A stretch of DNA of 64,000 nt from CBDFGN01 sp965247065 (GTDB lineage: Bacteria; Bacteroidota; Bacteroidia; Cytophagales; Cyclobacteriaceae), in the NCBI GenBank assembly GCA_965247065.1, contig CBDFGN010000006.1, positions 4,216,001 through 4,280,000 on the forward strand, given 5' to 3'. Position numbers and translations under genes: made by a program. Each line of letters begins with the position of its first letter. Position 1 is the first letter of the stretch. The notes beneath the pieces are model-generated. The model saw only the letters and a list, made by a program, of their open reading frames with translations, ran no database searches and had not been told where the DNA came from. Below, piece after piece: positions 37,416 to 45,632 of this stretch.

Positions 37416-38015
37416 ATGAATAGAATTGAGATTAGTGATAGCCAGTTGATATCACTATACAAAAGCGGTAACGAAGAGGCTTTTGAGGAATTGGTTAACA
37501 GGCACAAGGCTAGGATTTTTACAACGATCGTACTGATCGTGAAACGGTCTGAAGTCGCCGAAGATTTGATGCAAGAAACTCTAATAAAAGTTGTAAATAC
37601 CATCAAATCAGGCCAATATAATGAGGAGGGCAAGTTTTTGCCTTGGGTAAGTCGTATTGCTCATAACCTTGCAATCGACCACTTTCGGCGTGCCAAGCGT
37701 TACCCTACTATTGTAATGCAGGATGGAGGCCAGGTGTTTGATGCCCTGGAGTTTTCAGAAGGAGGTTATGAGTCTCGGCAGATCAGATTGGATACCAAGA
37801 CCAAATTAAGGACTTTGATCCAGGAATTGCCGGAGCCTCAAAAGGAAGTTCTGATCATGAGACACTATATGGACATGAGCTTTCAGGAGATCGCAGACAC
37901 GACCAATGTCAGTATAAACACTGCACTGGGTCGAATGCGTTATGCCCTGATCAATCTTCGCAAAAAAATGCGTAAATACAATATCGCCTATGACCAAAAC
38001 CTTTACCCAAGATGA
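37416..38015 (+). CDS. ECF-type RNA polymerase sigma factor
   Basis: 199 residues. Region 2: EEAFEELVNRHKARIFTTI, EDLMQETLIKVVNTI and FLPWVSRIAHNLAIDHFRR (-10 recognition helix). Region 4: LPEPQKEVLIMRHYMDMSFQ, EIADTTNVSINTALGRMRYA (helix-turn-helix). No extra domains. The linker between regions 2 and 4 is longer than usual (IVMQDGGQVFDALEFSEGG). A GTG lies one codon ahead of the ATG. The next gene overlaps by 26 bp and encodes a small protein that may control it. Target genes unknown. Confidence 0.9.
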   Translation: MNRIEISDSQLISLYKSGNEEAFEELVNRHKARIFTTIVLIVKRSEVAEDLMQETLIKVVNTIKSGQYNEEGKFLPWVSRIAHNLAIDHFRRAKRYPTIVMQDGGQVFDALEFSEGGYESRQIRLDTKTKLRTLIQELPEPQKEVLIMRHYMDMSFQEIADTTNVSINTALGRMRYALINLRKKMRKYNIAYDQNLYPR

Positions 38016-38226
38016 TTTAGTCCGGTTCATTTACAAGGACATAACAGACGAAGAAAGCAATCAACTTCAAAATGCCCTTGTTTGCGACGCGGAACTGCTG
38101 GAGCGTTACAAGCAACTTTTAGACATCAAAAACGATCTGGACCAGGGGACAGTAGATCCTCCCAAAAGGATAGTCGACAATGCACTTAACTATTCCAGAT
38201 CCCTTAATTTGCATACCATCAAGTAG
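37990..38226 (+). CDS. Small sigma-factor partner, possible soluble anti-sigma
   Basis: 78 residues starting inside the end of the sigma-factor gene (26-bp overlap in another frame). All-helical look: FTQDDLVRFIYKDITDEESN and LLERYKQLLDIKNDLDQG. It has neither the zinc-binding Cys/His motif of ZAS anti-sigma factors nor a membrane segment. The N-terminal layout (short helix, D/E-rich turn, a helix pair) is that of a minimal anti-sigma domain. Role inferred from the coupled position only. Confidence 0.7.
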   Translation: MTKTFTQDDLVRFIYKDITDEESNQLQNALVCDAELLERYKQLLDIKNDLDQGTVDPPKRIVDNALNYSRSLNLHTIK

Positions 38227-38238
38227 TATCTTGCATGG

Positions 38239-38898
38239 ATGCAAAGGAAAGAGCGTTTTAAAGCGTTTGTTGATTACTTTTCGCACCACAAACCGGAAGC
38301 TCAGACCGAGCTGAATTACGAGAATCCGTATCAGCTTCTGATTGCTGTCATTCTCAGCGCTCAGTGCACCGATAAACGGATTAATCAGGTTACGCCCGCC
38401 CTGTTTCGAGATTTTCCCAAAGCTGAATATCTTAAGGCGGCTACGTTCGACACGTTGCAGCCCTATATCAAAAGTGTATCTTATCCCAACAGCAAAACCA
38501 AACATCTCCTGGGGATGGCCCGGGTCCTGATGGATGAGTTTGGGGGTAAGGTACCCGATAGCGTCGAGAATCTGCAAAAGCTTCCAGGGGTAGGTCGAAA
38601 GACCGCCAACGTAATCGCTTCGGTTATTTACGATCAACCCGCGATGGCCGTTGATACCCACGTTTTTCGAGTTTCCAAACGACTTGGACTGGTGAATCAG
38701 AACGCCAAATCTCCACTTGAGGTTGAAAAGCGATTGATCAAGTACATCCCAGAAGAACATATATCCAAAGCCCATCATTGGCTAATTCTGCATGGCAGAT
38801 ACGTGTGCCTGGCTCGCAAGCCGAAATGTGAGCAATGCCCCATACACTTCTTCTGCCGATATTTCGAGAAGAATGGGCTGATTATTCCTGGAATCTAA
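38239..38898 (+). CDS. nth: Endonuclease III
   Basis: 219 residues. DNA glycosylase/AP-lyase for oxidised pyrimidines. Helix-hairpin-helix LPGVGRKTANVI, catalytic Lys in SAQCTDKRINQV, catalytic Asp in VDTHVFRVSKRLG, and the iron-sulfur loop C-LARKPK-C-EQ-C-PIHFF-C with standard CX6CX2CX5C spacing. Starts 12 bp after the small sigma-partner gene. Confidence 0.95.
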   Translation: MQRKERFKAFVDYFSHHKPEAQTELNYENPYQLLIAVILSAQCTDKRINQVTPALFRDFPKAEYLKAATFDTLQPYIKSVSYPNSKTKHLLGMARVLMDEFGGKVPDSVENLQKLPGVGRKTANVIASVIYDQPAMAVDTHVFRVSKRLGLVNQNAKSPLEVEKRLIKYIPEEHISKAHHWLILHGRYVCLARKPKCEQCPIHFFCRYFEKNGLIIPGI

Positions 38899-38908
38899 AA
38901 TCTGGGCC

Positions 38909-39610
38909 ATGTGCGGTATCAATGTCATTGTTGACAAAGGGAACAAGCTGGATTCGGGATCGATCACTAGAATGAATAGTGCCACCAGGCACCGGGGCCC
39001 TGACCACCAAGGCTTTCAAAAATTCGAAATGGGCACCGGTACCTTGTTCCTTGGATCCACCCGCCTAAGGGTATTGGGACTGCAGGATAAGGCCAACCAA
39101 CCTTTGGTAAGAGCTGATTCTGATGGCGTGTTGGTATACAATGGCGAGATCTACAACCACATGGATCTCAAGAACGAACTTCTCAGCGCCGGTTATCATT
39201 TTGAAACGCAATCTGATACCGAGGTATTGTTTTATGCTCTACATAAGTGGGGGGTAGATGTGCTTAGCCGTTTAAATGGGATGTTCGCGCTAGGCTACTA
39301 CAATAAGTGTCTCGGTGAGCTGGTTATGGCACGTGATCCCGCTGGCATGAAACCGCTCTACTATTACGAAGACAAAAGTTCTTTCGTGTCGTCTTCAGAG
39401 ATTAAGGGATTACTAAGCTCGGGACTGGTACCAAAAAAACTCAATGAGTTGGCTGTCTACCGTTATTTACAATGGGGATATGTTCCAAAGCCCCTGACTT
39501 TTTACCAGGACGTTTATGAACTCCAGCCAAACCAGCGAATTCACTTTACTCAAGAAAAGTCCCGATTAGTGCGGGGTGATGCTGCCCCTGACTTGTCGAA
39601 CTCACGTTAA
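38909..39610 (+). pseudogene. asnB: Truncated asparagine synthetase (glutaminase part only)
   Basis: Begins MCGINVIVDKG with catalytic Cys2 of class II glutamine amidotransferases, then RHRGPDHQG, YNGEIYNHMDLK and DTEVLFYALHKWG, all intact. It keeps the glutaminase domain and the linker up to about YELQPNQRIHF (residue 215), then runs into an unrelated sequence (DAAPDLSNSR) and a stop. The complete ATP-pyrophosphatase half (about 350-400 residues in the family) is missing. The break coincides with the start of a glycosyltransferase fragment in an overlapping frame, so a deletion joined two genes here. asnB homologues of this type are common in surface polysaccharide clusters. Confidence 0.8.
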
Positions 39611-40034
39611 GTTAACCAACATCCGTATCCTGGGGTTTCAAAACCGGGAAGCGGTTCGTGAGATCTTGAATTTGAGTGAAGCGGTCTTTGTCTCATTCCA
39701 GGACATTCCGGTTTTGCAAACATCCAGCCCCAACAAATTCTTTGACGGCTTGGCGGCCGGAAAAATGGTAATCGTGAATTTCGATGGATGGATTCGGCAA
39801 TTGGTTGAAGACCATAACTGCGGCTTCTATTGGCAAGGAACCGATGCTCACGGACTCGCCAAACGAATCAAGGAGTACACCGGTAGTTCCGATTTGCTCC
39901 GCCAGGCTCAAAAGAATGCCCGGGTCCTGGGCGAGACCCAATTCTCTAGGGAGATCGCCATCCGAAAATTTTTAGAGGCAATTGAGCCGTCAGGGTCCAG
40001 GAGCCCTGGGGTTCTAAGGTTTATAGCCGGATAA
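39576..40034 (+). pseudogene. C-terminal fragment of a GT4-type glycosyltransferase
   Basis: About 145 residues that match the last third of a GT-B glycosyltransferase: IRILGFQNREAVREIL (nucleotide-binding half), LSEAVFVSFQDIPVLQTSSP, NKFFDGLAAGKMVIVNFDGW (sugar-nucleotide loop) and LVEDHNCGFYWQG. The acceptor-binding half and the beginning of the donor half are absent. Only GTG 39576 is available as start, within the asnB fragment; a stop lies upstream in frame at 39567. The 3' end overlaps the convergent gldB gene by 21 bp. Non-functional remnant. Confidence 0.8.
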
Positions 40035-41000
40035 CCCAAAGACTTCCGAAGCGTCATGGTTGGCCATTAACTCAGGCAACGAAGAACCGTTTTCTCGCAT
40101 GTAACTGCGGACAATCTCCCATCCCACCCAGGCGCCGATACGGCCTGGGCATTTGTCTCCGATTTCGGGTACGGAAGGGCGCTCCCCGATGAACTTATTC
40201 TTAACGAAGTGGCTGGTTTCGTAAAGAAGCTGCTGCTGTACGAAATTCGCCCATATGATATCCTTATTTTCAGTTATATCGCTGATTTGCTGAGACGTAT
40301 ACTGAACTATCAAGCTGTCATGGGTGCAAGGCAAAATTCTTTCCACCATGTAGTAAGATTTTCCAAAGAAAATCATGTCGGCCAGCAAAGTCTTGTCCTG
40401 GAAATCGGTTTGATTGTAGATCTTAGAAAGGTGCAAAATGCAGGATGGTACTATGAATTCTTTTGAGAAACGCGCCTGAATGTAATCCGGATAATCCAAG
40501 GGTCTATATTTGGCCGTGGGTCCCAGGAAGTAATCCAGGCCGATAATGATCACACTATCGGACACAAAGAGATCCTGGCCGAAGCCGGTAATCACGGTTT
40601 GAATTTTTGGCAGCTGAGCCTCGGGATAGTAAAACCGAAGATATGCAAATGCTTGCTGAAATTCTTCTTCAATACCGGAGAAATCACCAAAAATGCGTCT
40701 TGTTTCGAGGCGCAAGGTATCGACGTAAGGATCTTTGGACAGCCTAAGGATATTGTTCACTAGGACGGAATCGTGAGCGTACTGGGCCCGGCCCAGGAAT
40801 TCCCAGACCAACGAAGGCTTGGATTGCAAGAATTTGGCTACTGCAGGTTTTGAGTCCAAATCGAACATGATCTCTTCAAGCCGCTCAACTTGTAATTCTA
40901 TCTTCGCAGGATCAATATCGGGATGCTCTCGGCAGGAATCGGATGAGCAATGGAAAAGAACAATTGAGATTACCAGAAGCCCCAAAAGGGATCTGTTCAT
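40014..41000 (-). CDS. gldB: Gliding motility lipoprotein GldB
   Basis: 328 residues. Lipoprotein signal (LLGLLVISIVLFHC, lipobox FHC) followed by a soluble helical domain. Recognised by the characteristic C-terminal block (ERPSVPEIGDKCPGRIGAWV GWEIVRSYM) and the YPEAQLPKIQTVITGFGQDL region. In Flavobacterium johnsoniae GldB is required for gliding and is linked to the type IX secretion machinery; biochemical role unknown. 10 bp downstream of rng. Confidence 0.8.
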   Translation of the reverse strand: MNRSLLGLLVISIVLFHCSSDSCREHPDIDPAKIELQVERLEEIMFDLDSKPAVAKFLQSKPSLVWEFLGRAQYAHDSVLVNNILRLSKDPYVDTLRLETRRIFGDFSGIEEEFQQAFAYLRFYYPEAQLPKIQTVITGFGQDLFVSDSVIIIGLDYFLGPTAKYRPLDYPDYIQARFSKEFIVPSCILHLSKIYNQTDFQDKTLLADMIFFGKSYYMVERILPCTHDSLIVQYTSQQISDITENKDIIWANFVQQQLLYETSHFVKNKFIGERPSVPEIGDKCPGRIGAWVGWEIVRSYMRENGSSLPELMANHDASEVFGLSGYKP

Positions 41001-41009
41001 GGGGTCGGT

Positions 41010-42560
41010 CTAATTTAGCTCGATTTCTTCTCCTGAATTGGCAACAAACTTGAAATCAGTGATCCCAAGCGAAGAATCCTTCTGCAAGCCTACCCAGGAA
41101 TGATATTTCCAAAACCACGACAACCGCCGTGACACGAATCCCTGGGTGAAATAGGCGTGCAGATAAGGATGCAATCTAATCTTTACCTTTCTTTCATTCT
41201 GCTTGGTGAGAAGGAATTCGAGGTTTTTTTCGACTAGATCCGAGGCTAGGATCGAGGCGGTGATCTTACCGGTGCCTTGGCACGACGGGCAGCTTTCCTT
41301 AGTAGCAATGTTGAGTTCAGGTCTCACCCGCTGCCTGGTGATTTGCATCAATCCAAATTTTGACAAGGGCAGGATAGTGAATTTTGACCGGTCGGCTTTC
41401 ATCTCCTCCTTCATGGTGGAAAACAAAAGCCTCTTATTCTCCGCCTTTCTCATGTCGATGAAATCGATCACAATGATACCGCCCATATCCCGCAATCTTA
41501 GTTGACGGGCGATCTCCTTACCCGCTTCCCGATTTACGTTCAAGGCCGTATTCTCTTGATCCTCTTCTTTGGTGGATTTGTTTCCGCTATTCACGTCCAC
41601 CACGTGCAGTGCTTCAGTATGTTCAATGATAATGTACCCTCCACCCGGCAAACTCACGGATTGGCCAAAAAGGCTCTTAAGCTGTCGCTCGATCCCGTAA
41701 TTCTCAAAAACTTGAGTCCTGCCGTTGTATAACTTGACAATTTTCTGTTTATCGGGTGCGATGTTTTTGATGTAAGCTTTGAGTTCACCATACAGCTTCT
41801 TATCATCGACGGTGATCTTGTCAAACGTTTCATTCAGGACATCTCGAAGCAGGGAAGAAGTTCTGCCGATTTCGCCGATGATCTTGTGCCGGGATTTGGC
41901 TGTTTTCAGAGCCTTGGTGCCCTCTTCCCAAGTATCGACTAGATTTCGCAAATCCTTATCTAATTCTGCAACATCTTGGCCCTCGGATGCAGTTCTCACA
42001 ATCACGCCAAAATTAGGTGGCTTGATGGACGATAGCAGTCGCAACAGACGCTTGCGCTCTTCTCTGGTGCTGATACGTTTGGATATACTTACCGAGTTGG
42101 AGAACGGTACCAGAACCAGGTACCGTCCAGCCAGTGATAACTCACAAGAAAGCCGTGGCCCCTTGCTTGATATCGGTTCTTTAGCCACTTGAACCAGGAT
42201 TTGCTGGTTCCGGCTAAGAACGTCATTGATCTTACCCAGTTTATTGATGTCCTTTTCGAGCTTAAACTGGGACAGCTTGTAGGTCCGTTTTGACTGGAGG
42301 GCAAGTCTCGTGAATTTGCTTAGGGACCTTACTTGTGGTCCCAGATCCAGGTAATGAAGGAAGGCGTCCTTTTCATAGCCAATATCTATAAAAGCGGCAT
42401 TAAGACCGGGAACCACCTTCTTTACTACTCCTAGGAAAACATCACCAACGTTAAACTTGCGACCATTTTCGTCATAGTGGAATTCAACAAGACTTCGATC
42501 CTTCAAGAGAGCTACACGACATCCTTCTTGAGTTGCATTTACTACTAATTCACTACTCAA
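41010..42560 (-). CDS. rng: Ribonuclease E/G family protein
   Basis: 516 residues. Endoribonuclease for 16S rRNA 5' maturation and mRNA decay. N-terminal S1 domain (GDVFLGVVKKVVPGLNAAFI DIGYEKDAFLH), 5' sensor and RNase H-like parts, DNase I-like catalytic core with VVDVNSGNKS and IIVIDFIDM (metal-binding Asp residues), and the zinc link CPSCQGTGKI. Lacks the long C-terminal degradosome scaffold, hence closer to RNase G. Starts with TTG 42560; SSELVVNATQEG aligns with the usual family N-terminus. Confidence 0.93.
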   Translation of the reverse strand: MSSELVVNATQEGCRVALLKDRSLVEFHYDENGRKFNVGDVFLGVVKKVVPGLNAAFIDIGYEKDAFLHYLDLGPQVRSLSKFTRLALQSKRTYKLSQFKLEKDINKLGKINDVLSRNQQILVQVAKEPISSKGPRLSCELSLAGRYLVLVPFSNSVSISKRISTREERKRLLRLLSSIKPPNFGVIVRTASEGQDVAELDKDLRNLVDTWEEGTKALKTAKSRHKIIGEIGRTSSLLRDVLNETFDKITVDDKKLYGELKAYIKNIAPDKQKIVKLYNGRTQVFENYGIERQLKSLFGQSVSLPGGGYIIIEHTEALHVVDVNSGNKSTKEEDQENTALNVNREAGKEIARQLRLRDMGGIIVIDFIDMRKAENKRLLFSTMKEEMKADRSKFTILPLSKFGLMQITRQRVRPELNIATKESCPSCQGTGKITASILASDLVEKNLEFLLTKQNERKVKIRLHPYLHAYFTQGFVSRRLSWFWKYHSWVGLQKDSSLGITDFKFVANSGEEIELN

Positions 42561-42621
42561 AATAATCTGTTGAAAAAGTTAGACGTATAGAGCTTGAGGT
42601 CTGGATTAAGACCGGCACCGA

Positions 42622-42711
42622 TTACTTCTTTTTGTGCCGATTCTTCCTCAAACGTTTTTTGCGTTTGTGAGTAGAAATCTTGTGTCTTTTTCTCTTTTTT
42701 CCACACGGCAT
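42622..42711 (-). CDS. 29-residue COX24/AURKAIP1-like basic protein
   Basis: A complete tiny gene, ATG at 42711 to TAA at 42622. The product starts MPCGKKRKRHKISTHKRKKR and ends RHKKK; 20 of 29 residues are Lys, Arg or His. The pattern KKRKRHKISTHKRKKRLRKN matches the C-terminal block of the COX24/AURKAIP1 domain, known from mitochondrial ribosomal protein mS38. In Bacteroidota such short proteins are annotated as COX24-domain proteins and may sit on the ribosome. It lies between rng and the TPR gene, both transcribed the same way, a linkage fitting RNA metabolism. Easily missed by automatic gene calling because of its size. Confidence 0.8.
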   Translation of the reverse strand: MPCGKKRKRHKISTHKRKKRLRKNRHKKK

Positions 42712-42756
42712 AATTCCAATAACTTATTTTCCCCTTCGGAGAAGGTTTAACAATCT

Positions 42757-43575
42757 TTAGTTTATGTCATCCAGATAACTCTCGACCGTTGCCAAGATCG
42801 AAGAATCACTGGTCAATTCTTTGACTTTTTCAAACTGCCTTAGGGCCATTGCCTTCTGTCCAGCTTCCTTGTAGCTTATTCCAAGAAAGACCTGGGCCTG
42901 AATATCCCCGGGATCCAGTTGGATGACCTTTTCAAATCTTTCAATGGCCCTGTCATACTGACCTGACTGCAAGGACAGAACCCCGAGATTTGAAATAGCC
43001 TCTTGATTCTCAGGGTCTTCCTCTACCACCTCTCGCAGCATCCGGATCCCTTTCATGGGATTTGAGGTCGTGACATAAGTCATGGCGATCTTAGATTTTA
43101 AATCCAGCTCTCCCGGGGAGGATTCCAGTACCTTTTGGTAGTAGAATCGGGTCCGTTCACCGAATCTCGCAGCCCGTCCTTTATCAACAGCAAATGACAG
43201 TGCCTCGTAATAAACATCTCCGGCCTTAATCCAAAAGGCCTCATTGGGATTAAATTGGACAGCCAATTCGGCATAATGAACGGCGCTATCCAAAATCCTT
43301 AATTCCAAAAAGGCTTGGGCCAAAGAGTCTGCAAAGATAGCACTTTTTTCTTTACTTTCTGAGTCTGCCATGCTCTGTTCAAGAGCCTTTATGAACGCAG
43401 CCTGATCGTCTGGCACGGTGGGGTCATGGGCCTGATCTAAGGCTGGGCTGGTTTTGGGCGGAGGTTGTTCTCCCACCGGGTTGGCTTCGTTATCGACCAC
43501 CACCTTTGGTAATCGGAACAAAGTGACCACCAGCGCAATCCCAATTGCCGTAATTATGAGCTGGGACCTTTTCAT
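42757..43575 (-). CDS. TPR-repeat protein with N-terminal membrane anchor
   Basis: 272 residues. One N-terminal transmembrane segment (LIITAIGIALVVTLF), a Pro-rich linker (EQPPPKTSPALDQ) and about four tetratricopeptide repeats, the clearest being NQEAISNLGVLSLQSGQYDR AIERFEKVIQLDPGD and the next one ending FEKVKEL. Acts as a periplasmic or membrane-bound protein-protein scaffold. Sits between HU and the COX24-like gene in the same direction; a terminator separates it from HU. Confidence 0.85.
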   Translation of the reverse strand: MKRSQLIITAIGIALVVTLFRLPKVVVDNEANPVGEQPPPKTSPALDQAHDPTVPDDQAAFIKALEQSMADSESKEKSAIFADSLAQAFLELRILDSAVHYAELAVQFNPNEAFWIKAGDVYYEALSFAVDKGRAARFGERTRFYYQKVLESSPGELDLKSKIAMTYVTTSNPMKGIRMLREVVEEDPENQEAISNLGVLSLQSGQYDRAIERFEKVIQLDPGDIQAQVFLGISYKEAGQKAMALRQFEKVKELTSDSSILATVESYLDDIN

Positions 43576-43579
43576 AAAT

Positions 43580-43610
43580 AAAAAGACTTAGCCGCGAATC
43601 CCGGCTAAGC
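43580..43610 (-). terminator. Rho-independent terminator after the HU gene
   Basis: Reading the minus strand: CTTAGCCG (plus 43609-43602) pairs perfectly with CGGCTAAG (43594-43587), then TCTTTTT (43586-43580). Eight-bp GC-containing stem with a T tail, between the stop of HU and the start of the TPR gene. Confidence 0.75.
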
Positions 43611-43633
43611 CTTTCCAACATTTCATGGATATC

Positions 43634-43924
43634 TTATTTAATACGATGGCTTGTTTTGATTTTCTCAATAAAAACCTTGGATGGTTTGAAACTTGGAATG
43701 TAGTGCTCGTCAATTATAATAGCCGTATTCTTAGAAATGTTCCTCGCCACCTTACGTGCGCGTTTCTTATTTACGAAACTACCAAAGCCCCGAACGTAAA
43801 TGTTTTCGCCGTCGGTCATGGTGTTTTTGATTACGCTGAAAAACGCCTCCACGGTAGCCGATACATCCGCCTTATCAATTCCGGTCTTGTCAGTGATCTC
43901 GTTTATTACTTCTGCCTTGGTCAC
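43634..43924 (-). CDS. hup: HU-family DNA-binding protein
   Basis: 96 residues. Histone-like dimer that bends DNA. N-terminal helices TKAEVINEITDKTGIDKADV and beta-arm region GENIYVRGFGSFVNKKRARK, with the proline-containing tip region replaced by NISKNTAIIIDEHYIPSFKP, a form typical of Bacteroidota HU/IHF-like proteins. Starts with GTG 43924. A matched promoter lies upstream and a terminator downstream, so it is a single-gene unit. Confidence 0.92.
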   Translation of the reverse strand: MTKAEVINEITDKTGIDKADVSATVEAFFSVIKNTMTDGENIYVRGFGSFVNKKRARKVARNISKNTAIIIDEHYIPSFKPSKVFIEKIKTSHRIK

Positions 43925-43959
43925 TCTATTACTATTTAAAAAATTATTTGGAACCTTAT

Positions 43960-43977
43960 TGCCAATTCAATTTGGCA
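43960..43977. repeat. Inverted repeat in the HU leader
   Basis: TGCCAA (43960-43965) and TTGGCA (43972-43977) form a 6-bp inverted repeat 36 bp upstream of the HU start and just downstream of the predicted transcription start. It could be an RNA hairpin or an operator for autoregulation, which is known for HU in other bacteria. Confidence 0.3.
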
Positions 43978-43981
43978 GTCA

Positions 43982-44013
43982 CAAATTTAGACGCTCAAAA
44001 AGAAAATCAAAAA
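43982..44013 (-). promoter_or_regulatory. Promoter of the HU gene
   Basis: On the minus strand TTTTTG (plus 44013-44008), 18 bp, then TAAATTTG (43989-43982). The -7 element is an exact TANNTTTG; the spacer is one base shorter than the usual 19-21. Confidence 0.5.
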
Positions 44014-44086
44014 GAAAACAAATAAAATAGATTTTTTAACATCCTGTTATTGAAACGTTTATTCGCTCGAGCCGGTGCATAGCATA

Positions 44087-45136
44087 ATGTCCAAGATCCT
44101 GGATTGGTATCAGTCGCACAAGAGAAATTTGCCTTGGCGGGAAACCAACAATCCCTATTACATCTGGTTGTCAGAAATCATATTGCAACAAACGCGGGTG
44201 CCCCAAGGTCTCCCTTATTATAGGCGGTTTGTGCAAGCCTTTCCGGATCTGGCGTCTTTAGCAGCGGCATCAGAAACGGAGGTCCTTCGGGAATGGCAGG
44301 GATTGGGATACTATTCCCGGGCCCGAAATGTGCTCAATTGCGCCCAGGAGATCCGGGAGCGGTATAATGGTAGCTTTCCTCAGACTTACGAGAAGCTGCT
44401 GGGGCTTCCAGGAATAGGTTCCTATACCGCCGCCGCCGTAGCCAGTATCGCTTTCAAAGAACCAGTGGCCGCCGTGGATGGAAACGTAATTCGAGTTTTG
44501 AGCCGGCTTTTTGGCATTCGACAGCCGGCGGTCTCAGCTGCCGGTAAAAAGGCTTTTCAAGCCCAGGCCCAACGGTTCCTGGCCAAGGATCGCCCGGACC
44601 AGTCTAACCAGGCCATCATGGAATTTGGAGCGTTGCAGTGTACCCCCCGGCCCGATTGTAGCACATGTCCTTTGACCAAACACTGTTATGCCTATCGATT
44701 CAATCAACAACTAAGCTTACCCTTCAGGCCCCAAAAAAAGAAAGCAACCGATCGGTTTTTTAATTATCTGGTTTTTATGTTCGAAGGCAAAATCCTGATG
44801 CGCAAAAGGGAACATCAAGACATATGGCGAGGGCTGTATGATTTTTACCTCGTAGAAAGTGCAGAGCCGCTAAATCCGGATGCGCTGCTCACCCATGAGG
44901 CAGTGAGCTCCATCCTTTCTCATTCAGAAATGGTCATTGATGAACCTTCCAAGTACACCCACAAATTGTCCCATCAGCGGATTTTTGCCACTTTTTATCG
45001 GGTGGATATCCTAAGCCAGCGATTGTTCAAAAATGTAGCGGAAGGCCAGGGACTGGGTATATTCTCTCATCAGGAGATTGACCATCTTCCGAGCCCAATT
45101 TTGGTAGCCAATTTTTTGAAGGAACAGATATTTTGA
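44087..45136 (+). CDS. mutY: A/G-specific adenine glycosylase MutY
   Basis: 349 residues. Removes A paired with 8-oxoG. Catalytic Glu in LSEIILQQTRVPQGLPYY, helix-hairpin-helix LPGIGSYTAAAVA, catalytic Asp in AAVDGNVIRVLSR, and a C-terminal NUDIX-like 8-oxoG recognition domain (FFNYLVFMFEGKILMRKREH to HQRIFATFYRVD). The iron-sulfur loop reads C-TPRPD-C-ST-C-PLTKH-C, i.e. CX5CX2CX5C, one residue shorter than the usual CX6CX2CX5C. ATG 44087 is preferred to an in-frame GTG at 44075. First gene of the mutY-ssb-gldE-gldD-recG block. Confidence 0.93.
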   Translation: MSKILDWYQSHKRNLPWRETNNPYYIWLSEIILQQTRVPQGLPYYRRFVQAFPDLASLAAASETEVLREWQGLGYYSRARNVLNCAQEIRERYNGSFPQTYEKLLGLPGIGSYTAAAVASIAFKEPVAAVDGNVIRVLSRLFGIRQPAVSAAGKKAFQAQAQRFLAKDRPDQSNQAIMEFGALQCTPRPDCSTCPLTKHCYAYRFNQQLSLPFRPQKKKATDRFFNYLVFMFEGKILMRKREHQDIWRGLYDFYLVESAEPLNPDALLTHEAVSSILSHSEMVIDEPSKYTHKLSHQRIFATFYRVDILSQRLFKNVAEGQGLGIFSHQEIDHLPSPILVANFLKEQIF

Positions 45137-45176
45137 TTAGCTTTAAATAGGATAACGCAGCTAAAAGAACACAATT

Positions 45177-45611
45177 ATGGCCGGAGTAAATAAGGTAATC
45201 CTAATTGGCAATCTGGGCAAAGATCCAGAGGTGCGACACCTGGAATCTGGCCGTGCCGTAGCCAATTTTCCCATTGCCACCAGCGAAAGCTACAAAAACC
45301 GAGAGGGTGATAAGGTTACTCATACGGAATGGCATAACATCGTGCTTTGGACCCCGTTGGCGGAAATAGCGGAAAAGTACCTGAACAAGGGCAAACAAGT
45401 TTATATTGAAGGCCGACTAACTACAAGATCCTATGAGGACAAAGATGGAAACAAGAAGTACATAACCGAGGTGGTCGGCCAAAACCTCACAATGCTGGGT
45501 TCTCGACCGGATTCGGATGGACCCGCAGCACCTGCTGAAGAAACCAAGGCTCCCGTTTCAACCCCTCAAGCTGGCAGTCTTGAAGAGCAAACGGACGACC
45601 TTCCTTTCTGA
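45177..45611 (+). CDS. ssb: Single-stranded DNA-binding protein
   Basis: 144 residues. OB fold from VNKVILIGNLGKDPEVRHLE through TEWHNIVLWTPLAEIAEKYL, KGKQVYIEGRLTTRSYEDKD. A Pro/Ala/Thr-rich linker leads to the acidic tip DDLPF, which recruits partner proteins such as RecG and RecJ, both encoded in this window. 40 bp after mutY. Confidence 0.96.
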   Translation: MAGVNKVILIGNLGKDPEVRHLESGRAVANFPIATSESYKNREGDKVTHTEWHNIVLWTPLAEIAEKYLNKGKQVYIEGRLTTRSYEDKDGNKKYITEVVGQNLTMLGSRPDSDGPAAPAEETKAPVSTPQAGSLEEQTDDLPF

Positions 45612-45632
45612 AATTAACCAAAAACCATTTAT

